DNA from: Chara braunii
Taxonomy: Eukaryota > Streptophyta > Charophyceae > Charales > Characeae
Direction: 5' to 3'
Length of the DNA stretch: 64,000 nucleotides
Assembly (NCBI GenBank): GCA_003427395.1
Contig: BFEA01000054.1
Span: 459,194-523,193 of the forward strand
Below, piece after piece: positions 23,338 to 36,018 of this stretch (its first letter is position 1; each line of letters opens with the position of its first letter). Position numbers and translations under genes: made by a program. The notes under the pieces are model-generated. The model searched no databases. It saw only the letters and a list, made by a program, of their open reading frames with translations, and had not been told where the DNA came from.

Positions 23338-26300
23338 CCTGTAGGCTCGGAATAGCGGCGATGCGATTTTGGTGCGATAGGTCACGGTGTACGTACCACG
23401 ACTGTGGGTTCGGCCGGTAGACCAAACGTTCGGCCTTGACCGTTGGTTCAGCCAGTAGGCCAAAAGTTCGGCCTTGGCAAGGTCGAACGTTTGGCCTACC
23501 GACCGAACCCACGGTCCCCGAACGTCCACCTATCGCACAAAAATCGCACCGGCACTATTCCAGGCCCGCGGACCATACGACATCCGTTTATATTGATATT
23601 CACAGTAGGTCGGTTCAGCCTTGGGCCTAATATTGATGGTTACGGCATTGGACTTTCATGCGAAAAATTTGGTGATCGAGACCATCAGGCGACGGTGCCG
23701 GAGCGCTGAAGTAGTTTGAAGGAAACATAGCGGTCGAGTGTTTGACGAGACTATCCCCCTGTGTTTTATTGACAACCCTGATCACGGGCCCGACTCATGG
23801 GACCAAGGAGGTGTCAGTGACCCCTTCCCTTCCTCTCACCCTTCTCTGTTTTTTTCTCTTTTATTTTTATTTTTATTTTTATTTTGGTCCTATTATTTTT
23901 TTTGGGACATGGTACCAGTTCCGGTACTGGTGTTGAGCGCACGGTCCCCGTTGGGGGAACCTTCCCGGCCACGTCATGCAGGATTGGCAAAATTCGCATA
24001 TCGCTTCATGAAAAGGGAAGCAGCGGAGCCGCTCGGCCGAGTGCGCCAACTATACCTTCATCGAGTCCGTACTACAGGACAGGGTCACGCAAGGTACAAC
24101 TTACCTCCACACGTGGGAGCTGTTACCATCCCTTGGGTGGGCGTATCCCCGCCGAGCTACTGAACCACACGTAAAAATTTTTACTTGCAATCGTGGAGGT
24201 GGCCCAGTCGAGGGCGTTTCTCGTATGCTGTAGCTGAGGGGGTATGCGCGGTCTACGCCTAGCTTGGACCCGTACACGAACCGTCACACTGGGGCACTGA
24301 TCTCCCACGTGCGATTCAACATTGGTCGACTAGGACATCCTAACTCAACCACGTGATACGCAGAAAACCAACTTAAACAAACAAATAAGCCTAGTCTCTT
24401 TTTCATTTGTCCTGACCCATAACTCAAAAGACCAATGTGTCTGCGCGAGGCCCACATAGAGTTGCATAAAAAGAATGCAGGCGTTAAGGAAAACATAACG
24501 CTCAGTCATGTGTACTCACTTGATCTGCTGTCATGGCGACGCTTCATGCGTTACCCACATCCGCGCAGCCTCTCATGGGTTTCGGGGTTGCGTACGAAAA
24601 TCAAGTGTCGAAAGCGAAATATCGTGAAGGGTTCCTCCTTCACGATATTGCACGGCTGAAGGATAAGTCATGCGGCCCTTGCGGCGCCCCTGTCTTTTAG
24701 AAAGTGGGTGACGATAAGCAAGAGGTGTAGGTCCGGCTTAACGGGGAAACCCTTTTGCGTTGGACCAAAGTCTGGGATGTCCTGGACAAGGACCTCGAAT
24801 TCCAGGCTCAGGAATAACACCTGACTAATAATCTAAAAATAAAACGACGAGATTCGCTCCGAGTCATCCCTCCCCTGAGGAAAGAAAATAACAGTAGTCA
24901 CGGGTTAGCGAGCAATTCGCCATACCCAAACTAAATCTCAGTTCCGTAGAGGATCGAATGCTAATCCTTGAGCTCAATTGTTTCTGCCTGCTTGCTAGAT
25001 GCGTGGGGCAAGAGTAAAATAAAAAAGAAAAAGAAAAAAAGGGGAACCGAAGGAAATCTAGGAGAACCATTCTCACAACCATAGTTGAACCTTGTTACTC
25101 ACACTTTGCGCTCATTCATCCATATCGTTCTCAATCCAGACGCAAGCTCTCGCTCCTTACATACCTGCACACACATGAACCCCAATGAAAATTTACACGC
25201 AGATGTCACAAAACGTGGTTAACCCCTTTGTTCCCAAGTTCATGTCCCACATGCTCCTTTCCGACGCCCACTCAGCAAAGGCATACCCGCCCGTCTTGAT
25301 TCACACAACTTTTACATGACCATTCAAGAGAGGTTAAGAGAATAGGAACTTTATTCACACAGAAATGCCCTTCGCCTATGGGGTTACAAACATCTGGGCG
25401 TGGTTATCATGGTGAGTAGGAGTTGAGTCGCAAACTGACCTGCTATCACTCTAATAGGAGAAGTTGATTAAACTCACTTCGAAGAACACTCGCAGGTAGC
25501 AATGGCCTACGTCACAAAATCAACGCAGACATCGTCTGTCGAGTTAACGGAGTTCAACTCCGTATCGCACTCTAAGCTACTTAGTAGTAGCGTCCGCCAT
25601 CTGATATCGATGTGAAAATCCCGAAAAATTCGGCAGTACTTACTTTAGGGAAGTATGCTCGAAGAATATTTACTATACTAAATCTCAAAAGAAAAACTTG
25701 TGACTATGAAAAATACCTGAAAATAAACTAACTCTTTGGTTTTAGTAGAAATTTCGACAGCACCTCCTTTAGAAAGGAAGGCTTCCAAAATTCCTATCGA
25801 CCCCAAGGACTAAATTATATCCTATCCTAGCTGACATTTCTGACTCTTGACTAACTTTGAGTATTTAGCAGAAATTTCGACAGCATCTCCCTTAAGAAAA
25901 AGAGACTCTCAAAACTTCTACTAACTCAGAGGCTAGCTAAAGTCCTACCAAAACAATCATGCATGAAAAGACAAATGCGAAGACAAAAGAGAACATCTAC
26001 CTGCCGCTGCCTATTCGCTCAAGCATAAGACGAACACTAACAGACTACCCTATAATGCAAAAGACAAACATAGCTTGAGCAAAAAGACAAAGTATTGTCA
26101 ACAAGCATGTCATGTCCATATCGCATTCATCCAATTCAAAATAAGCGTTCATTCATCAAAAATTTTCATCTCTCGCTTGTCCTGATCACAAAAAATATTA
26201 GTCTTGTATCTTACTTAGTTTATTAAATTTCCAAGTTGTTCTCAGTCAACCTCATGCAATCACTAACACACTTAGGTTGGACTATTCTCACAATGAGAAA

Positions 26301-29300
26301 AGTCAGACCTTTGTCAACAAGCAAATCAGACTGACTTAGCAAAGAGGTCGGATCGATCAATAGGACCTCATCTCCAACCCCATTTCAATGTCTTAGGCAA
26401 CCAGCAAAGCGACCGGATCAGTCAGGAGGACCTCATCTCCAGCCTTATTTCAATGTCTTAGGCAAACAGCAAAGCGACCGGATCAGTCAGAAGGACCTCA
26501 TATCCAGCCCCATTTCAATGTCTTAAGCAAATAGCAAAGCGACCGGATCAGTTAGTAGGACCTCATCTCCAACCCCATTTCAATGTCTTTGGCCAACAAC
26601 AAAGCGACAGGATCAGTCAAGAGGACCTCATCTCCAGTCCCATTTCAATGTCTTAGGCAAACAACAAGGCGACATGATCAGTTAGGAGGACCTCATCTCC
26701 AATCCAATTTCAATGTCTTAGACAAACAGCAAAGCGACCGGATCAGTCAGAAAGACCTCATCTCCTGCCCCATTTCAATGTCTTAGGCAAACAGCAAAGC
26801 GATATGATCGGTCAGAAGGATCTCATCTCTTGTCCCATTTCAATATCTTAGGCAAACAACAAAGCGACCGGATTTGTCAAGAGGACCTCATTTCTAGTCT
26901 CATTTCAGATCACCGCATGCAAAGATCGTGACTTTTACCACAACCAGATGATTTGGACATGCATAGTAGATTCCCCTTCTGATTCAAGTCCTGAAAAAGA
27001 AAACAAAATATATACACAAGTCAAAGTCAAACAGACCAAATGCCAGGTCTGTATAGATAGGGCTTTATTGGGATTCTAATAGTATAGTGTCGGCCTACCT
27101 CTGATTTCCCTGCCTCCAGAATCCTGCCTAGGCTCCAGCAGAGCTCCCACAATCGGTGGGTCAACCTCCCACAAAGGCCTTGATGCGGTCCTACGGGTTG
27201 CAATCCCGCCTGCTGCATTCGTCTCCAAATATAGACTGGACTGAGAAAAAGAAGGATAAAAGAAGAAAGATAAGACGTTCGAGATACGTGGAGGGACCAA
27301 CTCAACTCACATGAGAGAGTCTTGGTGCTTTCAGATCTTGACGGCCCCACAATGACAGTCAAAATGCACAATAAGATGATCAAATCGAAGTCGAGATACA
27401 GAGCAACAACCTCTTGACTTTCTTCCAAGTTAAAGCAACAATCCTCTTGTGGAGCCTGACAATCCTCTGAAGCGACACCGCCTCACCTCTGACCAACCTT
27501 GAGCTGTGCAGCTCCTTTGGTTTTATTCGAACGTGTGTGTACGAGCAACAACACACAACAACAACGCGCATTAGGTAAGGCTTATCAATGAGACACAGTG
27601 AAACTCAACGTCCACAACATAGGCACGGTAGTTGCACAACGTATCTCAACGTGATTGTTTACTGTCCAAGTTGTGCGGAAAGTACAAATACACAAATGTA
27701 CTTTGTCTAGCGGCGGGAATGCACAACCGTTTTTCGATGGCAGACCAAACCACAAACTTCAATCGCTAACGAGTGGTTACTGCTGTCACTGCAACCCATT
27801 CAATCAAGGAAAAACCCTTAGTCTGTCAATCCTTGCTATGGGTGATATTTGTCGAAATTTGGAGTAGTCTTTATGACGCACCGCTGTAAGGGAAGATCCA
27901 ATTTTGCCAATGGAACAACCTAATCGCCCCTCCAATTGAGAATTGTTGTATTCTCCATCTCTTCCTCTTAAAAGAATACGTAGACTTTCACCCCACAATC
28001 TGCGCTGTCGAGAATTGACTAGCAACCCCCTTACTGATGCTCATGACAGGTTTGTAATCACAGCGTGACTTAGCGGTAGGTCACATACCAGTCAAAGCCC
28101 AGTATTTAGTGGGTGTTCTTGAGGCTCAACAAGTGATAATGGGCTAGGTGTTTGAGCTGCATTTATTCTGAACTTGAAAACCCACCAGACTTCCTCCAAC
28201 TGCCTCCTTCGGTGTAGAACTTAATCCTGTCGGACACTTTGATCAGAACGACAGTTGTACCAGCGCCTCTCATATCACCTCCCTCTGCGAACACTTTACC
28301 ACAGGTCAAGGTCAGGTATACTTTTCCTCCCACTTAGCGCAGTTCAACCCAGCAGCACAACGAAGCATGTTGACTGTCACGGCAGTCAGGTAAGCTATAT
28401 TGTCTCCTTGCTTTTAAATCATCTCTATCCTTCAGACCCTCGCTACTTTCCCTTCCTTTTTCCCTTCTTGATGCTTTATCTCAACTTCCTTCTTTCTCAC
28501 TAGAATTTTCTACTTTTCTTCGAGCCTCTTCGTTTTCTCAGTACATCCTACCGGACTCAGGCGGAGACGAAGGAAAATAATCATGAGTCACGAATACTAC
28601 AGGTGAGCGTCGGGGAAATTCGCATGCGTTCACAGGGAAGGACAAGTGAAGAACACAGAACAGAAAAACACGTTTCCACCAACCTTACTCCTACTCACCG
28701 TACGTGCAAATCAAGAATGAATCTTCCACTAGAATATGGGAAGTCACATTTGTCATAACTTGGTTCGTTTAACCACGACTACATCGTAGAGGGGGTGTTC
28801 TCACTCACGTTGCAACACCCGACTACTATCACACATAGGATCCCGCACGGTTGGAAAGACAGCGATGGCAACGAAGTACAATAATCGGGACAAAGCAGCA
28901 TGGCGATCACGACGATAAGGAATTTAACCACTACCGCAAAGTCTTCCTCGTACTTCTCTTCACCCAATAGCTGTGCTTTTTACATACGTGCACCTGGTCG
29001 CAATGGCGGATAGGTTCAAACAGACAAAAGGAGAAATTTAAAAGATTTCATCCCCTTCCCTCAACTTCCCTTCCAGCCACATAATCAACCACCGCGTGAG
29101 TGTCCTTCGACCTCCTCCACGTAAGTCCATTCGATATTGACTCCACTCTTCTCTCCTTTCCTCTACTTTCTCCTACCCTCTCCGTGTTACCTTTCTCCTC
29201 CCTTGACCCTTAATGAACCTGGTCAGAGGCTTGGTTAGGCAAACGTGAAGCCAGAGCAATACAAACGAATCAAGTAGCGTGACGACCTGTAGATCAGCAT

Positions 29301-29381
29301 GATGAGTACTAAATTCACAACCAGTTCGAGGGGATAGCAAGAACGGACGTTAGTTGAATATGATGACAAAGACGAGTACCG

Positions 29382-29382
<1 letters not shown>
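23338..29382. repeat. Large repeat of about 6 kb, copy 2
   Basis: Second direct copy of 14070-20265, beginning immediately after the foldback and ending at GACGAGTACC, where a TCAA microsatellite starts. Relative to copy 1 it is truncated on the right. It also carries a short insertion near 28352-28393 that is absent from copy 1 at about 19281. No coding capacity was found. The spacing of the two left ends is about 9.27 kb. Confidence 0.75.
26335..26912. repeat. 65-bp satellite array inside the large repeat, copy 2
   Basis: About nine units equivalent to those at 17205-17835, with the same CAAAGCGACCGGATCAGTCA and CATTTCAATGTCTTAGGC blocks. Unit number and individual substitutions differ from copy 1. 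Confidence 0.92.
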
Positions 29383-29415
<33 letters not shown>

Positions 29416-29428
29416 TTCTTCTTTTTCC

Positions 29429-29460
<32 letters not shown>

Positions 29461-29605
29461 TTCTTTTTCTTCTTCTTCCGCCTGCCTCCTCCTCCGCCCG
29501 CCTCCGCCCGCCACCTCCTCCGCCCGCCTCTGCCCACGTCCGCCCGCCTCCGCCCGCCTCCACCCGCCTCCGCCGGCCTCCGTTCACCTCCGCCCGCGAG
29601 ATAGG
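29382..29605. repeat. Simple repeats: (TCAA)n, (TTC)n and CCGCCTCCGCC
   Basis: A TCAA tetranucleotide run (29382-29414) is followed by TTC/TTCCTC pyrimidine repeat to about 29480 and then CCGCC(T)CCGCCC-type repeat to about 29605. Confidence 0.95.
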
Positions 29606-30385
29606 GGGAGGAGGAGATGGATCCAGACGCGATAGGGGAGGAGGAGATGGAGGAGGACAAACTGGAGAAGGAGTAAGAGATGTACGAGAACAAGATGGGG
29701 GAGGAGAAGATGGAGGAGGTGGAGGAGATGGAGGAGGAGACAAGGGTCGAGAGAGAGGAAGAGGACAAGATAGAGGAGGAGGGGTAGGGGATGGAGGAGG
29801 AGGAAATGGAGGAGGAGGGGTACGAGATGGACGAGGAGAAGATGGAGGAGGAAGAGATGGAGGAGGAAATACAGGAGGTGGGGTAGGAGATGGAGGAGGA
29901 GGAGAAAATAGAGGAGTAGGAGATGTAGGAGAATAAGATGCGGGAGGAGAAGATGGAGGAGGAGGAGGTGGACGAGGAGATGGAGGAGGAGACAGAGGAA
30001 GAGGACAACATAGACGAGGAAGAGTATGGAAAGGAGGAGGAGAAAATAGAGGAGGAGTGGTAGGAGATGGAGAACAAGATGAAGGAGGAAGAGATGGAGG
30101 AGGAGATAGAGGAGGTGTGGAACAAGATGGAGGAGGACATGGAGGAGGAGTAGATGGTGGAGGGCATGGAGGAGTGGATGGTGGAGGAGCATGGAGGACA
30201 TGAAGGAGGAGAAGACAGTGGTAGAGCATGGAGGATGGAGGAGGAGGAGTAGATGGTGGGGGAGGACATGGAGGAGGAGTATATGGTGGAGGACATGGAG
30301 GAGGAGTAGATGGTGGAGGAGCATGGAGGACGTGGAGGAGTAGATGGTGGAGGAGGACATGGAGGAGGAGTAGATGGCGGAGGAG
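29606..30385. repeat. GGAGGA purine-rich minisatellite
   Basis: Nearly 800 bp of GGAGGAG(A/G)AGATG(G/A)AGGAGG variants with almost all purines on the plus strand. The long proline- or serine-rich open frames on the minus strand come from this composition. The repeat resumes after the hairpin element at 30617-30730. Confidence 0.95.
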
Positions 30386-30616
30386 CATATAACGACCATT
30401 TTGTCAAAATGGACATTTTTTATTTTTTGAACGAAATTGAAACCGAGTTTTTTGGCCGAAAACTCGTCAAAATTTGTTGTTCCTGAGGGTCCAGCGTTTT
30501 ACAAATGCCGGACCTTCAGGGACAACAAATTTTGACGAGGTTTGGGCCAAAAAACTCGGTTTCAATTTCGTTCAAAAAATAAAAGATGTCAATTTCGACG
30601 AAATGACAGTTATATG
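30386..30616. mobile_element. Hairpin MITE inserted in the GGAGGA repeat
   Basis: A 231-bp inverted repeat. The left arm starts CATATAACGACCATTTTGTC and the right arm ends GACGAAATGACAGTTATATG. The inner arms match over TTTTTTGAACGAAATTGAAA and CGAGTTTTTTGGCC, with a loop of only about 12 nt around 30500. Purine repeat continues on both sides, so it inserted into the array. TATA at both ends would suit a TA-targeting (Tc1/mariner-type) element. It has no coding capacity. Confidence 0.8.
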
Positions 30617-32910
30617 ATGGAAGAGATCGAGGTGGAGATGGAGGACCAGGGGATAGAGGTGGAGGACATGGAGGAAGAGGATATGGAGGCAAGAGGGGTA
30701 GGAGATGGAGGAGGAAATGATAAAGGAAATTTAAGGAACTAACATTACATTATTGAATCAATAAACATTTCATTCCTATATGACGCCATTTATAATTGTT
30801 TGCCCTTTTTTTTTTTTTTTTTTTCCCATGCAGCTGATGCAGACCAGTCGACGCTCTGCAGAGTACAGGACCAATAGTCTTGCGTCGCCAGGAGTGCACA
30901 GCTGCGGACAGTAGTCGTGGGTCAATCAGTTTTAGCACCACACCACCATCACCTTTTGCGAGTTATGGCATCCGGCAGTACACGACGTAGAGGGGCCCCG
31001 CTACCACCATTTCAGCCTGCACCCAAGCACAAGCAAGACGATTTGAGGCGCGATCATGTAGTGTGGGAGTGGGTTGAGAGGGGCCAGGAGTGGGGAAAGG
31101 AAGGCGGGGGCAACTTCCTTATCCGTTGCCGCCTATGCCAGGCGGTTTTTACCGGTTCTAGGTCTCGTGGAGTTGAGCACTTCACGAAGCAGAAGGCGTA
31201 CTGCCCGTGGCGGAGTGCAGAGATTTTGTACAAGTTGCAAACTGTAGGGGCAGTCCTTAAGGATGCCATCTCGCAGCGCCTTGCTTCAGAGTACGCGCAG
31301 AGGGTGGATGGTGATATGGCTGCGGACGACCTCCGTCAGTACATGGAGGCGGAGAGGGGTGGAGAGGTGGAGCAGTCGCAGCCCGGGGCACCCTTGCGTG
31401 GTAAAGGAGCGGATGGTGGCGATGCCGGTGGGGGGACAATCAGACTGGCGAACAATTTGGATCCAGAGCGTCGGCGTGGTGGTACGACACGAGGCGGCAC
31501 TCAGCGTACGGGTTTTGAGGACGCATTACCCCATGGAGAAGGAGGTGTCGGAGGTCTGAGCGACACTTATCAAACAGGTGGATGTAGTGTTAGTAGAGTC
31601 CCGGCCTCCACATCCATAGTGCCGAGGCGGCAGTTGACTCTGGATCCCCATATAGGGAACAAGGATGGATCTTGATCGGTTGTGGGCCCTCACTATCTAT
31701 CGTGGCCGAGTGGCCTTCAACTGGTTGCGGTTGGCTGAGATGCAGCAGTTGTGGGACTACATATGGCCTCTATTCCATCCCACTATAGAACCAATTCCAC
31801 GACTCCTCTCGTATGAGGGGGTTCGCACGAGGATGTTAGATATTATCTTCCATGAGGTCGCAACCCTCATTGCCCCTAAGAAGGCAAAATGGGTTACTTT
31901 CGGTTGCACGTTGATGACAGACGGGGCTACTGACACGACAAACAAGCCCATTATGAACTTCATCAAGACAGGGGAGTCCGGACCGATCCTCATCCGGACG
32001 ATCGACATGTCGCATCGCAACAAAACCGGCGTTAGCTTAGTGGAGATCTGGGAGGACGTTATTCGAAAATGACATTGGCATTCAAAATGTCAATGCGATA
32101 TGCACAGACAACGCTGAGGTCATGAAGATCACGACGAACATGTTGCAGACACATCAAGATCCTGCTGTGCGTTGCATTCCCTGGATCCCGTGTGCAGCAC
32201 ACTGCCTGAGTTTGCTGCTGAGGGACATTGTCCTACAGCCTTTTGCACGACAAACGATGAGAGACGCGCACAAGATTGTGAAGTTCATGTGCAACAAACA
32301 AAAAGTGTTTGCACTTCACAAGGACATGAAGAAGGCGTTGGTGCTCAGGCGACCGCGGAGATGCGTTTCGATACAACATACATGATGTTGGAGAGGCTGT
32401 ATGACCAGAGGGAGGTCTTTGACACATTAGTATCGTCGGAGAGGTGGGCTAGGGTGCAATGGGCCGGCGATGCTCGGGAGCGGATGCCTTATGCCCGCAG
32501 GCTCTGCAGGGATGACGGGTCTTGGAGGGATGTGAAGAGGGTGTTGGACGTCATGGGTCCCGTTTACGAGTTTCTCAGGGATCTTGATAGGGACGGTTCA
32601 TCACCCACTGGGCTGTGGGATTTGGAGGCCATCCTCTGGCAGAGACTTCATTCACTCGATCTATTGGACGTTGACAGGGATGCGGTGATGGACATCGTGA
32701 GGGATAGGTACGCGATGATGCGGCAGCCTACTCATGCAGCTGCTTACCTACTGGATCCACGACGGCGCGGTATTTCATTGCTTGAGGAACGCAACAGGCC
32801 TATTGTGCAATCGGTGCTTGAGCACTTTGCTCTCGTTGTCGGAGGGTGGGACACCGAGGCCATGCAAGGTCTGTGGGAGGTCCTGTGGACTTTCCACAAC
32901 GACAACCTGC

Positions 32911-33117
32911 GCTACCTTGTTACGACTTCACTCCAGTCACTAGCCCTGCCTTCGGCATCCCCCTCCTTAAGTAATTTAAGGTTAGGGTAACGACTTCGGG
33001 CATGGTCATCTCCCATAGTGTGACGGGCGGTGTGTACAATGCCCGGGAACGGATTCACCGCCGTATGGCTGACCGGCGATTACTAGCGATTCCGCCTTGA
33101 TGCAGGCGAGTTGCAGC
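32911..33117 (-). rRNA. Plastid 16S rRNA 3'-end fragment inserted in hAT gene
   Basis: The plus strand reads GCTACCTTGTTACGACTTCA, then GTCACTAGCCCTGCC, GGCATCCCCCTCC, GTGTGACGGGCGGTGTGTAC and CGGCGATTACTAGCGATTCC. This is the reverse complement of the last 200 or so bases of bacterial/plastid small-subunit rRNA, including the decoding-site region. A short stretch after CCCTCCTT (helix 44 tip) differs. The text agrees best with chloroplast 16S as I recall it. It breaks the transposase frame and lacks the rest of the rRNA, so it is a nuclear plastid DNA insertion. Confidence 0.88.
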
Positions 33118-33148
33118 TAGGACATTCAAATCTTGAATTCCCTATGGA

Positions 33149-33182
33149 GAGCGTAGTACGATGAAAGTTGTATGCTACGTTC
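33149..33182 (+). ncRNA. Group II intron domain V (organelle-derived fragment)
   Basis: The 34 nt fold exactly as domain V. The lower stem GAGCGTAGT pairs with GCTACGTTC (9 bp), there is a 2-nt AT bulge, the upper stem ACGAT pairs with GTTGT, and the loop is GAAA. The catalytic AGC triad lies at the 5' base. GGGGGG follows, and a stem-like region ending in TTGCTTAC (to about 33244) could be domain VI. It lies 31 nt from the 16S fragment in the opposite sense, so the insert is a patchwork. Confidence 0.8.
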
Positions 33183-35864
33183 GGGGGGAAGTAATTGCTA
33201 ATCTGCTAATTCCTAGGTAAAATCAAAGAGAGGAATTACTGAGGTAGTTGCTTACCCCGTGGCGTATGTCAGCACTGGTGGGACTCGTTCGCGACCAGCG
33301 ACGTGAACAAGATGCATCCCTCAATGTGGTGGGGGCTTCACGGTGGTCAGCAACCCATTTTGCAGGGCATTGCGCGGAAGGTGATGGGCATGTGGTCCAC
33401 GACCAGTCCTTGTGAGAGGAACTGGCAACTCATAGCGTTGAGGAACCGCTTGTCCGCACATAGCGTTGAGAAGCTCGTGTTTATGCATTGGAACTTGCAT
33501 CTCCTCAGTGCGAGCAAGCGGACGAAGAGCAGGTACATGGATATTTGGGCTAACCAAGTTGAGGAGGAGGAGGTCGTAGTGGATGTGGATGACACCATCC
33601 CTGCAGATGTGCCGGACAAGGAGGCGGAGGCGATTGAGAGGAGTAATAGGAGGAAGGAGAGGCGCAATCGAGCTGGGAAGGGCAAGGCACCAGTAGTGGA
33701 GTCGGAGGACGAGGAGGAGGGCATTTTCGATGACCTCGTGTGGATGCACCAGGGGATTAGGAAGGAGGCACAGGCACAGAGGGCTGTTGGGACGACTCTT
33801 CCAGAGGACCAGCACGACTTGCTGGATGAGTGGGGTGGGACCCGGTGGGTAGGATCCGCACGACGACTTGGACGCATACGTTGGTGGCACCATGCATACT
33901 ATGGTGTCCATGAGCGAGAGGTTTGGCGGTAAGGTTGATATGGAGGAGTTGCTGGCCGGTGATATGCAGGCAGAGGAGGACGAGGTGATGCAGGATGCGG
34001 CACGGACTCAGGACGTTCCAATTTCAACGACTCCCACAACACGAGGTACTAGTGTTGCTGACCCCTCTTCTGTCGCCACAACGATACACACGTCCCAGCC
34101 CCCGATTGAGCACGGGGTGCATACACAAACGCAGGTGGAGAGGGAGGGGAGGGTGGCTCAACATCCCGAGCTCCCCCGACATGAGAGGGACGAGCATAGA
34201 GTGGAGCAGTTGCCGCAGCAAGTTGCACTGGAGCAGGTGACACACCAGGTTGCGGAGGCAGGGCACGCCTCTCAAACCGTCTCTCAGTCGGTTCGGCGGC
34301 ATGGCACACTCCGTCCACATGGCAAAATAGCTCCACGTACAGTGGTGCAGTCATGCGAGCAGCGCGTGGCGGAGAGGGTGGACCCCACAGGAGCATTTAA
34401 GCATACAGCACGAGTCCCTGGAGCAGCAGCATCGACCGAGAGTAGAGCAGCGGGTGGAGCAGACGGCGGAGCGGACGGTGTACAGTAGGGTGGATGACAT
34501 GTTGGAGTGCAGGGTGGAGTTGAGGGTTGAGCAGAGGGTGGGGCAGAGGGTTGATGAGAGGGTGGAGCAGCGGGTGGATCAGAGGATGAGGGACGTGGTA
34601 GAGGTTATAGTTGACGTGACCTTGGATCAACGCAGGGATCGAGGGACGGAGGAGAGTGCTCGTGGGGTGCCGAGTGATCGCCACTCTGGCAAGAGCGTCA
34701 TCCGCGATGTTGTGATATGTGGAAGTACGGAGCAGAGGTTGGACACGGACAGTGCTGCTGGAGATCGACCTGGCTTGGACGGGATTGGTAGAGATAGAGG
34801 CGACATGGCATGTATCCGTGATACGGGCATTCCGCCATTGCCTCCACAGGACACGTCTCCGTCTTCATATGATGTTCTCACGCGGCGCACTTTCTACGGA
34901 ATCCCACCACTACCATTGCGGATGACATCGCCAGCATTGACAGCGATGAGGCTAGAGATTCATTTGGGGAGGTCTACGACACCCGGTGTAGGTGGCGGAC
35001 ACCCTGCTACACACGGTCGCGCACCGAGTTCTACACATACTACCCCTTCCGGGCCCTTCGTCATCATCTAGGGGTAGCACCCCGCCTCCACTTACGTCCG
35101 CTTTAGCACGCCTTCCTCTTCATGTGTCTAGTGCTTCCACCTCTAGGACAGGCAAGGATATTCAGCCTGCACGGAATCCATTGGGCATGATGCCACTCCC
35201 AACACGACCCTCCTCAGCTATTGTTGATAACGTCACGACGAGTCGTGCAGGCAGGAAGAGGAGGAGGGATGAGGATGACGAACGCGAGCATGCACGTGCA
35301 GGTCGAGTACGCTGCAGCACCGGGAGAAGACGAGGACGCCCACCAGGCACAAGCCGAAAGGAGGTCGCCCACCGGCCTCAGGACGACACTCTTGGGCGAT
35401 GAGCCAGTCGGGTGTAGAGGACACCAGTGAGGGAGGTGTAGTGGATGGGACAACAGGGGGTTCACCCGCAGTGGGTGTACGCACGAGGGCGCAGTCGTAG
35501 GGTTTAGGTGGGCGCCGGAGAGAGAGTCATATCATTGACGATGATCCAGAGAGCGATGACGATGTTTCCGGTAGTGATTATGCAGGGGAGAGGGATAGTG
35601 ACATGAGGAGAGGTGATGATTATGAGGATTGTAGCAGAGAGGAGGAGGAAGAGAGAGATGTTCCGACGTCTGACATAGTCACTATCTTGGCGACCACGTA
35701 CATCCTTTCGCTTTGCACTGCCACACCCTGAGCATTTGTCCTTTCATTTGTATGCTTTCAATGTCATTGACGTCCATTCGCCTAGTGTATACTTGTCGAG
35801 TGCGCAGTCAGTCATGCTGTTTATGAGTGGTGGACATTGTGTGTGCGCGTGTGCATGTGTGCTT

Positions 35865-35876
35865 GTGCGCGCGCGC

Positions 35877-35945
<69 letters not shown>

Positions 35946-36018
35946 TGTGTGTGCGTGTGTGTGTGTTTGTGTGTGCATGTGTGTGAGTGTGTGTGTGTGC
36001 ATGCGTGTGTGTGTGTGT
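35865..36018. repeat. (GC)n then (GT)n microsatellite
   Basis: Alternating GC to about 35890, then GT/TG with interruptions to 36018. Cysteine-valine and histidine-threonine open frames over it are artefacts. Confidence 0.96.

Larger units (their letters stand above)
30965..35731 (+). pseudogene. hAT-family transposase gene, decayed and interrupted
   Basis: The frame starts at ATG 30965 with a BED-type zinc finger (about 31065-31220: HVVWEWV, RCRLC, EHFT). A DUF659-type transposase core with GCTLMTDGATD follows at about 31905. After a frameshift near 32072 comes NAICTDNAEV, then PCAAHCLSLLL. After another shift near 32355 the helical region ends at FHNDNLR. About 335 bp of organelle-like DNA (32911-33245) then interrupts the frame, which resumes with QHWWDSF and the C-terminal dimerisation segment (MHPSMWWGLHGGQQP, CERNW, about 33310-33430). 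A long acidic, repeat-rich tail ends near 35731. The DDE-type residues are visible in TDG, CTDN and CERNW. Shifts and the insert make it non-functional. I could not identify its terminal inverted repeats. Confidence 0.85.

Noticed and set aside
29402-30416. Long proline- or serine-rich open frames (up to 336 codons) on the minus strand
   Set aside because: They arise from the GGAGGA repeat, which lacks stops in several frames at once. All three minus frames are open with no conserved sequence.
32911-33117. A working 16S rRNA gene or bacterial contamination
   Set aside because: Only about 200 bases of the 3' end are present, both sides are eukaryotic hAT transposase sequence, and one stretch is altered. 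An organelle insertion explains it better.
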